Below are positions 14,663 through 19,912 of a stretch of DNA of 19,912 bases, in pieces (the first letter of the stretch is position 1; every line of letters begins with the position of its first letter). Origin of the DNA: an uncultured Muribaculum sp. (GTDB taxonomy: Bacteria; Bacteroidota; Bacteroidia; Bacteroidales; Muribaculaceae); assembly GCA_910587665.1 (NCBI GenBank), contig CAJUMZ010000033.1:1-19912 (forward strand), written 5' to 3'. The position numbers and the translations under genes were made by a program. A model generated the notes under the pieces. The model did not search any database. It saw only the letters and a program-made list of their open reading frames with translations, and was not told where the DNA came from.

Positions 14663-16366
14663 ATGGAAATAAACGACATCAATGTAACATCATATCCCGG
14701 CTCGGAAAAAGTCTACATGAAAGGCTCAATTCACGACATAAGGGTACCGATGCGCAAAGTCAACCTCACCCCTACGGTTAAGATAATCGACGGCGAACGT
14801 ATGACAAGGGAAAATGATCCCGTATATGTATATGATACAAGCGGAGTGTATACCGACCCCGAAGTAACGATTGATATAAACCGTGGACTGCCGCGTACCC
14901 GCGAAGAGTGGATATCGCGCCGCGACGATATCATGCAGCTTGACTGTATCACCTCGGAATATGGAAGAAAACGCGAGGCTGACACTTCGCTCGACGCGAT
15001 ACGCTTCAACCACCGTCACGCTCCGCGATGCGCCAAGTCCGGACACAATATCACCCAGATGGCTCTTGCCCGCAGGGGCATCATAACCCCGGAAATGGAG
15101 TATGTAGCTATACGAGAAAACATGAACAATGCCACTCTCGGCATTGAAAGCCATATCACCCCGGAATTTGTGCGCGACGAGATCGCGGCAGGGCGCGCAG
15201 TGCTACCCGCCAACATCAATCACCCCGAAAGCGAGCCTATGATCATCGGTCCGGCATTTCTTGTGAAGCTAAACACCAATATAGGCAATTCCGCCCTGTC
15301 TTCAGGCATAAGCGAGGAGGTAAGCAAGGCGGTGTGGAGCTGCTACTGGGGAGGCGATACACTTATGGACCTGTCGACCGGCGACAACATCCATGAGACA
15401 CGCGAATGGATCATCCGCAATTGCCCCGTGCCCGTAGGGACAGTGCCGGTATATCAGGCATTGGAGAAAGTACATGGCGACATCGGAAACCTTACATGGG
15501 AGATATACCGCGACACTCTTATCGAGCAGGCGGAGCAAGGAGTGGATTATTTCACTATTCATGCCGGTGTATTGCGCGCCCATGCCGATTTTGTCGGAGA
15601 GCGGCTTACAGGCGTGGTTTCGCGCGGCGGATCTATCATGCTCCGGTGGGCGTTGATGCACGATCAGGAAAATTTCCTCTACACGCATTTTGACGAGATT
15701 TGCGAGATTCTTGCCCGTTACGACGTGGCGGTGTCGCTTGGCGACGGCATGCGCCCCGGTTCTATCCATGATGCCAACGACCGATCCCAGTTTCTCGAAC
15801 TTGACGTGCTCGGTCAGCTCACGGAAAAGGCGTGGAGCCACAACGTGCAGGTGCTTATCGAAGGTCCAGGTCATGTGCCCATGCAGAAGATTCGCGAAAA
15901 CATGGACCGCCAGGTCAGCTCTTGCCACGGCGCGCCATTCTACACGCTCGGACCGCTTACCACCGACATCGCTCCCGGCTATGACCATATCACCTCCGCC
16001 ATAGGAGCGGCACAGATCGCTTGGATGGGCACGGCAATGATATGCTATGTTACCCCGAAAGAACATCTCGCCCTCCCCGATCTCGAGGATGTGCGAAACG
16101 GCGTGATAGCCTATAAGATTGCAGCCCATGCCGCCGATGTGGCAAAGGGACATCCGGGCGCGACAGTCCGTGACGACGCAATGAGCAAGGCGCGGTTTGA
16201 ATTCCGATGGAAAGACCAGTTCAACCTCTCGCTCGACCCGGAGCGCGCACGCCGCTACTATGTGGAGAGCCACAAGGGAGATGACCGCTTCTGCACCATG
16301 TGCGGGCCAAATTTCTGTGCCATGCGTATATCTCAGTCGGTAATCAACGATTGTGTCAACAGTTAA
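14663..16366 (+). CDS. thiC: Phosphomethylpyrimidine synthase
   Basis: This 567-residue radical SAM enzyme of the non-canonical ThiC type rearranges aminoimidazole ribotide to HMP-phosphate. The C-terminal CTMCGPNFC supplies the iron-sulfur cysteines as CX2CX4C (C544, C547, C552). The core has NINHPESEPMIIG, VNTNIGNSA-like LNTNIGNSALSSG, WGGDTLMDLSTGDNIHETRE and IEGPGHVPMQKI. It is slightly shorter than the E. coli protein because the N-terminal extension is reduced, as in many Bacteroidota. It starts 18 bases after thiG. It needs a reduced cluster, consistent with an anaerobe. Confidence 0.97.
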   Translation: MEINDINVTSYPGSEKVYMKGSIHDIRVPMRKVNLTPTVKIIDGERMTRENDPVYVYDTSGVYTDPEVTIDINRGLPRTREEWISRRDDIMQLDCITSEYGRKREADTSLDAIRFNHRHAPRCAKSGHNITQMALARRGIITPEMEYVAIRENMNNATLGIESHITPEFVRDEIAAGRAVLPANINHPESEPMIIGPAFLVKLNTNIGNSALSSGISEEVSKAVWSCYWGGDTLMDLSTGDNIHETREWIIRNCPVPVGTVPVYQALEKVHGDIGNLTWEIYRDTLIEQAEQGVDYFTIHAGVLRAHADFVGERLTGVVSRGGSIMLRWALMHDQENFLYTHFDEICEILARYDVAVSLGDGMRPGSIHDANDRSQFLELDVLGQLTEKAWSHNVQVLIEGPGHVPMQKIRENMDRQVSSCHGAPFYTLGPLTTDIAPGYDHITSAIGAAQIAWMGTAMICYVTPKEHLALPDLEDVRNGVIAYKIAAHAADVAKGHPGATVRDDAMSKARFEFRWKDQFNLSLDPERARRYYVESHKGDDRFCTMCGPNFCAMRISQSVINDCVNS

Positions 16367-16380
16367 ACAGCCTTGCGATC

Positions 16381-17505
16381 ATGTTTTACGATGAGATAAA
16401 GCATTACGACTGGGACGACACCACCCGCTGCATAATGTCGAAGCGTGCGGCCGACGTGGAGGCGGCATTGGGGAAAACATCGCTCGACATCGACGATTTC
16501 ATGGCGCTTGTATCCCCGTCGGCAAGTGCCTACCTCGAGCCTATGGCACAGCTGAGCCGCCGGTACACGATGGAGCGTTTCGGCAAGACCATCAGCATGT
16601 ATATACCGATGTACATCACCAATTCCTGCACAAATGCCTGCGTGTACTGCGGATTTAACCATAACAATCCCTTTAAGCGCACAATCCTCACGATGGACCA
16701 GATCGAGGAGGAATGCAGGGCTATACGACGTCTCGGTCCGTTTGAGAACCTGCTGCTCGTTAGCGGCGAGAATCCGGCCAAGGCGGGAGTCGATTATTTT
16801 GAACAGGCATTGCTCACGTGCCGCCCCTATTTCAGCAATCTCTCCATCGAGGTGCAACCCATGAAATCGGCCGATTATCATAGGCTGACAAAGTCAGGTC
16901 TCAATGGGGTGGTATGCTTCCAGGAGACCTATAACGAAGCGAATTATAAGAAGTATCATCCGTCGGGCATGAAATCGATCTTCGACTGGAGGCTCAACGG
17001 CTATGACCGTATGGGTCAGGCGGGGGTACACAAGATCGGCATGGGTGTGCTGATCGGTCTTGAAGACTGGCGCACCGACGTGACTATGATGGCACGCCAC
17101 CTGCTCTACCTCCGCAAAAATTACTGGCGGACAAAGTTTTCGGTCAACTTCCCGCGCATGCGCCCGTCGGAGGGTCATTTCACACCGAATGTCGTAATGA
17201 CCGACAAGGAGCTTGCCCAGCTCACTTTTGCCTTCCGCATATTTGACCATGACGTCGACATAAGCTACTCAACAAGGGAAAATCCGGAATTTCGCGAAAA
17301 CATGATGAAACTCGGCGTCACGTCAATGAGTGCCGGAAGCAAGACCGACCCGGGAGGCTACTCGGTGTCGCCCGATTCGCTGGAACAGTTTGAGGTGAGC
17401 GACGGAAGAAGCCCGGAAAATGTTGTCAGGAATATACGCCGTCTCGGATATGAGGCCGTATGGAAAGATTGGGATAAAATATTTGATTATAATGACACGA
17501 TTTAA
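16381..17505 (+). CDS. thiH: 2-iminoacetate synthase (tyrosine lyase)
   Basis: This 374-residue radical SAM enzyme cleaves tyrosine to dehydroglycine and p-cresol, feeding ThiG. The cluster motif CTNACVYC (C83, C87, C90; CX3CX2C) is followed by GFNHNN, and the SAM-binding and barrel segments SGENPAKAGVDYFEQ, VQPMKSADYHRL and NFPRMRPSEG are typical. The ATG at 16381 is chosen over upstream in-frame positions inside thiC because MFYDEIKHYDWDD gives the family's N-terminus and sits 14 bases after the thiC stop. Use of ThiH rather than the oxygen-dependent ThiO points to an anaerobic lifestyle. Its end overlaps the next gene by 14 bases. Confidence 0.96.
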   Translation: MFYDEIKHYDWDDTTRCIMSKRAADVEAALGKTSLDIDDFMALVSPSASAYLEPMAQLSRRYTMERFGKTISMYIPMYITNSCTNACVYCGFNHNNPFKRTILTMDQIEEECRAIRRLGPFENLLLVSGENPAKAGVDYFEQALLTCRPYFSNLSIEVQPMKSADYHRLTKSGLNGVVCFQETYNEANYKKYHPSGMKSIFDWRLNGYDRMGQAGVHKIGMGVLIGLEDWRTDVTMMARHLLYLRKNYWRTKFSVNFPRMRPSEGHFTPNVVMTDKELAQLTFAFRIFDHDVDISYSTRENPEFRENMMKLGVTSMSAGSKTDPGGYSVSPDSLEQFEVSDGRSPENVVRNIRRLGYEAVWKDWDKIFDYNDTI

Positions 17506-18040
17506 CACCCCTATGCAGGAGATAAAACACCGTATGTACGCGTTGCGCAACGGCGCGATAGCCGACACCATGCGGCGCATGGGTGCGCCTTACCGTATCA
17601 TCTTCGGTGTAAATCTCCCACAGCTTGCCGCAATAGCGGAAGAAATATCTCCCTCGGCAGAGCTTGCCGGAGAGTTGTGGCACAATGACTCTACCCGCGA
17701 GAGCATGCTTCTCGCACCGATGGTCTACCCGCCTGAGCAGTTTGACATAAATACTGCTCGTGAATGGGTGACTACGATACCCACCACCGAAGTCGCCGAC
17801 ATACTTTGCCTGAAATTGTTGAAAAAGATGCCTTGGGCATGCGCTTTCGCGGAGGAAATGATACTATCCGACTGTGACCTTACGCGCTACACAGCCCTGC
17901 GGCTTATGTTTAACCTGCTCCCCGGTCGACTCGCCGAGACACGTGCCTACGCTATGGCGGAGCTCAACCGTAAATCCCCCGTCACCTCCATGATTGCACG
18001 GAGTCTCATAGAGGAAATTGATTTCCTTGCCGACTCTTAG
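17492..18040 (+). CDS. DNA_alkylation/HEAT-like repeat protein
   Basis: This 182-residue, probably all-helical protein resembles the DNA_alkylation-repair (AlkC/AlkD-like) HEAT-repeat family: LWHNDSTRESMLLAPMVYPP, AREWVTTIPTTEVADILCLK and LTRYTALRLMFNLL match the pattern of successive helical pairs with conserved W, D and R. Family members excise alkylated bases or bind nucleic acid or protein, but shortened versions often have unknown roles. It is smaller than AlkD (about 230 residues), so activity is uncertain. The ATG at 17492 overlaps thiH by 14 bases; the ATG at 17513 is an alternative. Overlap suggests co-transcription with the thiamine operon, odd for a repair gene. Only 7 bases separate its stop from the convergent exporter gene. 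Confidence 0.65.
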   Translation: MTRFNTPMQEIKHRMYALRNGAIADTMRRMGAPYRIIFGVNLPQLAAIAEEISPSAELAGELWHNDSTRESMLLAPMVYPPEQFDINTAREWVTTIPTTEVADILCLKLLKKMPWACAFAEEMILSDCDLTRYTALRLMFNLLPGRLAETRAYAMAELNRKSPVTSMIARSLIEEIDFLADS

Positions 18041-18047
18041 AGGGCGT

Positions 18048-18974
18048 TTAGTGTTTGGGCTTCACTCCTCCCCAACGATCGCTGACCCAGACACCGACAA
18101 GTATAAGCCCACAGCCGGTATATCCGATCAGCGACACTTTCTCGCCGAGCAGCAATGCCGACGCGACAAGTGTCACTATCGGCTGAAAATAAAGGTAATT
18201 GTTTGCCTTGATCGCTCCGAGTCCCTTGTTGACCCACGCCCATATGATGAACGCAAGCATCGAGCAGAACACTCCGAGAAACACGAAGTTGGTCCACACG
18301 TCGGTGTCCATAAATACCGTCAGCGGCGTATGGCTCGACTGCATGAACAAAAACGGGAGCGCAGTGACCATCCCATAGAAAAATGTCTTGCGCGATATAA
18401 ACATTACCGAGTAAAAGGCATTCAGCTTGCGGAGCACAAGCGAATATACCGCCCATGACAGGGCGGCGGCAAGCGACAACAGGTCGCCGAGCGGCTTCAC
18501 ATCAAGCACAAAGCTGCTGTTAAATATGACAAAGCCCACTCCGATCAACGCGACCAATGACCCGGCAAGGACTCCCTTTCCGGGTTTCTCGCTCTTATAT
18601 ATCGCCCCTACAAGAAGCGTAGTTATAAGCGGAGAGAGTGTGACTATAAGCGACACATTTGACACAAGCGTGTATTCCAGCGCGGTATTTTCTGCAATGA
18701 AATAGAGGGAACCGGCACACAGGCCGCATGCGACAAAAAGAAGCTCGTCGCGCAGCGAATTGGAGAATATACGTTTATGGCACACACACAATATGAGAAT
18801 GTAGGCAAGCAATGTGCGGTAGACATACACCTCGGTCGGCTGTAGCCCGTGGTCAAGCAAAACCTTTGTTGAGACAAACGACACGCCCCATGCTGTAATA
18901 GTCAGTATTGCCCCTATATGATACCACAGAAGTGAACCTTGACTTATCTTGAATTTACTGTTCATAACCGACAT
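18048..18974 (-). CDS. EamA-family (DMT superfamily) transporter
   Basis: This 308-residue inner-membrane protein has about ten transmembrane helices arranged as two EamA repeats (roughly residues 17-145 and 165-300). Typical features are the N-terminal ITAWGVSFVSTKVLLDHGLQPTEVYVYRTL, the repeat-1 end YTLVSNVSLIVTLSPLITTLL, and the repeat-2 motifs LSWAVYSLVLRKLN and NNYLYFQPIVTLVASALLLGEKVS. It most likely exports amino acids, nucleosides or other metabolites, but the substrate cannot be read from sequence. The start at 18974 (or the ATG three codons in) follows a leftward -7 box TAAGTTTG at 19001-18994. It is convergent with the preceding gene and not part of the thi operon. Confidence 0.9.
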   Translation of the reverse strand: MSVMNSKFKISQGSLLWYHIGAILTITAWGVSFVSTKVLLDHGLQPTEVYVYRTLLAYILILCVCHKRIFSNSLRDELLFVACGLCAGSLYFIAENTALEYTLVSNVSLIVTLSPLITTLLVGAIYKSEKPGKGVLAGSLVALIGVGFVIFNSSFVLDVKPLGDLLSLAAALSWAVYSLVLRKLNAFYSVMFISRKTFFYGMVTALPFLFMQSSHTPLTVFMDTDVWTNFVFLGVFCSMLAFIIWAWVNKGLGAIKANNYLYFQPIVTLVASALLLGEKVSLIGYTGCGLILVGVWVSDRWGGVKPKH

Positions 18975-18993
18975 AGTAGATTGAATCCGTATG

Positions 18994-19001
18994 CAAACTT
19001 A
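18994..19001 (-). promoter_or_regulatory. Bacteroidota -7 promoter element for the EamA gene
   Basis: Read leftward, TAAGTTTG at 19001-18994 matches TAnnTTTG exactly, 20 bases before the ATG at 18974. A TTG at 19028-19026 lies 24 bases upstream, slightly longer than ideal, with TTTT at the expected position. The transcript leader would be short, about 12 bases. Confidence 0.5.
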
Positions 19002-19071
19002 CTGAAAATCCCGCAAGTCTAAAAACAATTTTTCTATTTATCTTGTATTAGAAATAATAGCGGTGATTCGC

Positions 19072-19102
19072 TTTTATATATAAAACGCATTTATTAACTT
19101 TG
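19072..19102 (+). promoter_or_regulatory. Bacteroidota promoter for the OmpA lipoprotein gene
   Basis: TAACTTTG at 19095-19102 matches the -7 consensus and is the same 8-mer as in the thi promoter. The -33 position holds TTTT at 19072-19075 instead of TTTG, with a 19-base spacer. The leader of about 30 bases to the ATG at 19140 is AT-rich, as in strongly translated genes of this phylum. Confidence 0.6.
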
Positions 19103-19139
19103 TGGTTTAAAATTTATTAATTTACTTAAACATACGACT

Positions 19140-19838
19140 ATGAAAGTTCTTAAAATTACAGGCGCGGCTCTGCTCGCGACATGCATGCTCCTCTCTTCCG
19201 GTTGTAATTCAATGACCAATACCGGCAAGGGCGCGCTTATAGGTGGTGGCGGCGGTGCTGCTGTCGGCGCAGGTCTTGGCGCTTTGATCGGTGGTGGCAA
19301 GGGCGCAGGTATCGGCAGCGCTATCGGTGCTGCTGTCGGCGCAGGCGCAGGCGCTCTCATCGGCAAGAAGATGGACAACCAGCAGAAACAGCTTGAGGCG
19401 ACTCTGCCCGATGCTCAGGTTGAGCAGACTACCGATCAGAACGGATTGCAGGCTATCAAGGTGACATTTGACGGCGGTATTCTTTTCCCCACCGGAAAAT
19501 ACACTCTCAACACCTCGGCTCAGCAGGACCTTAGCCAGTTTGCCGTATCGTTGAAGCAGAATCCGCTCACCGACGTGCAGATTCTCGGATTTACCGACAA
19601 CACCGGCTCTTATGCTGTCAACGAAAAGCTCTCCAACGAGCGTGCTGACGCTGTGTTGACCTATCTTGTCAATTCAGGCGTAAGCCCCACTCGTCTTACC
19701 GCAAAGGGAATACCTATGGCTGACTATGTGGCATCCAACGAGACCGCTGCAGGCCGTGCACAGAACCGCCGCGTTGAAATCTATATCACCGCCAGCCCCG
19801 AAATGGTAAAAGAGGCTGAAAACGGCTCACTGAACTAA
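19140..19838 (+). CDS. OmpA-family lipoprotein with glycine zipper
   Basis: This 232-residue lipoprotein has a lipobox at LLSSGC (C22 would be lipidated). A glycine-zipper region at about residues 30-76 is built of repeated G-A-x-I-G-G-G blocks. A helical linker follows (DNQQKQLEATLPD). The C-terminal OmpA/MotB-like peptidoglycan-binding domain spans about 108-222, with ILFPTGKYTLN, ILGFTDNTGSYAVNEKLSNE, RADAVLTYL and GRAQNRRVEI including the conserved Asp and Arg that grip diaminopimelate. It should tether the outer membrane to the cell wall. The glycine zipper could insert in or pack against the membrane. The layout matches the YiaD/Pal-like group of Bacteroidota. It appears to be a single-gene unit with its own promoter and terminator. 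Confidence 0.92.
   Translation: MKVLKITGAALLATCMLLSSGCNSMTNTGKGALIGGGGGAAVGAGLGALIGGGKGAGIGSAIGAAVGAGAGALIGKKMDNQQKQLEATLPDAQVEQTTDQNGLQAIKVTFDGGILFPTGKYTLNTSAQQDLSQFAVSLKQNPLTDVQILGFTDNTGSYAVNEKLSNERADAVLTYLVNSGVSPTRLTAKGIPMADYVASNETAAGRAQNRRVEIYITASPEMVKEAENGSLN
19253..19345 (+). repeat. In-frame direct repeat encoding glycine-zipper blocks
   Basis: An identical 21-base stretch beginning CGGTGCTGCTGTCGGC occurs at 19253-19273 and 19325-19345, exactly 72 bases (24 codons) apart, encoding GAAVGAG twice. The identity at DNA level suggests an internal duplication. It could allow the zipper to shrink or expand by slippage or recombination in units of 24 residues. Confidence 0.8.
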
Positions 19839-19859
19839 CCGCAACCACTACTCAAACAT

Positions 19860-19897
19860 AAAAGAGGCTGTCTAACAAGTTTTAGACGGCCTCTTTT
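19860..19897 (+). terminator. Intrinsic terminator after the OmpA lipoprotein gene
   Basis: AAAAGAGGCTGTCTAA at 19860-19875 pairs with TTAGACGGCCTCTTTT at 19882-19897 around a 6-base loop, with one G-T wobble in a 16-base stem. The T-rich right arm is followed by CATTTTT. It starts 21 bases after the stop codon. Confidence 0.9.
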
Positions 19898-19912
19898 CAT
19901 TTTTCAGCCATG

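Noticed and set aside
15302..16273. A 323-codon open frame on the minus strand inside thiC
   Set aside because: It lies wholly antisense to a highly conserved enzyme, has low-complexity His/Arg/Val-rich composition and no recognisable family; it is explained by the GC bias of the thiC codons.
16300..16380. Longer ThiH start inside the end of thiC
   Set aside because: The extension reads through the thiC cysteine motif region in another frame and is not part of the ThiH family.
1..19912. CRISPR array, tRNA or rRNA genes
   Set aside because: No regularly spaced repeats, cloverleaf-like sequence or rRNA-like conserved stretches were seen on either strand.

Overview
The window looks like a chromosomal segment of a gut-type Bacteroidota, most likely order Bacteroidales and possibly Muribaculaceae-like. 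Several promoters carry the Bacteroidota -7 element TAnnTTTG, two of them with a TTTG/TTG element about 20 bases upstream. The window also holds a type IX secretion component (PorQ), secreted proteins with type IX C-terminal sorting domains, a TonB-dependent receptor and an oxygen-sensitive thiamine pathway using ThiH rather than ThiO. The genus is an inference.

Layout. 1-1308 is AT-rich accessory DNA. It has a short integrase-like leader on the minus strand behind a strong palindrome, an ORF6N-domain protein, and a small coding remnant that overlaps that gene by ATGA. 1309-4475 holds a TonB-dependent receptor (minus), a divergent class I methyltransferase (plus) and a convergent ECF S-component-like membrane protein (minus), the last two separated by a bidirectional terminator. 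Together they could form an uptake locus of unknown substrate. 4543-8992 (all minus) is a secretion block: an Omp28-like thioredoxin-fold protein, a HAF-repeat-like protein and PorQ. The first two end in probable sorting domains, so machinery and candidate cargo lie side by side.

9154-11427 (plus) has a small exported protein with a TonB C-terminal domain, an unrecognised 120-residue protein, a PlsC-like acyltransferase and an omega-amidase-like nitrilase. 11438-17505 is the best understood part. A Bacteroidota promoter and a TPP riboswitch lead a tight operon: thiD, thiS, a TenI-like gene, thiE, thiG, thiC and thiH. ThiC makes the HMP pyrimidine and ThiD phosphorylates it. ThiS, ThiG and ThiH build the thiazole, the TenI-like protein may act on it, and ThiE joins the halves. 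ThiF, which activates ThiS, is not in the window. Its likely place after thiH is taken by a DNA_alkylation/HEAT-like protein whose start overlaps thiH.

The right end has a convergent EamA-family exporter and an OmpA-family lipoprotein with a glycine zipper, closed by a strong intrinsic terminator. I saw no rRNA, tRNA, CRISPR array or complete insertion sequence.
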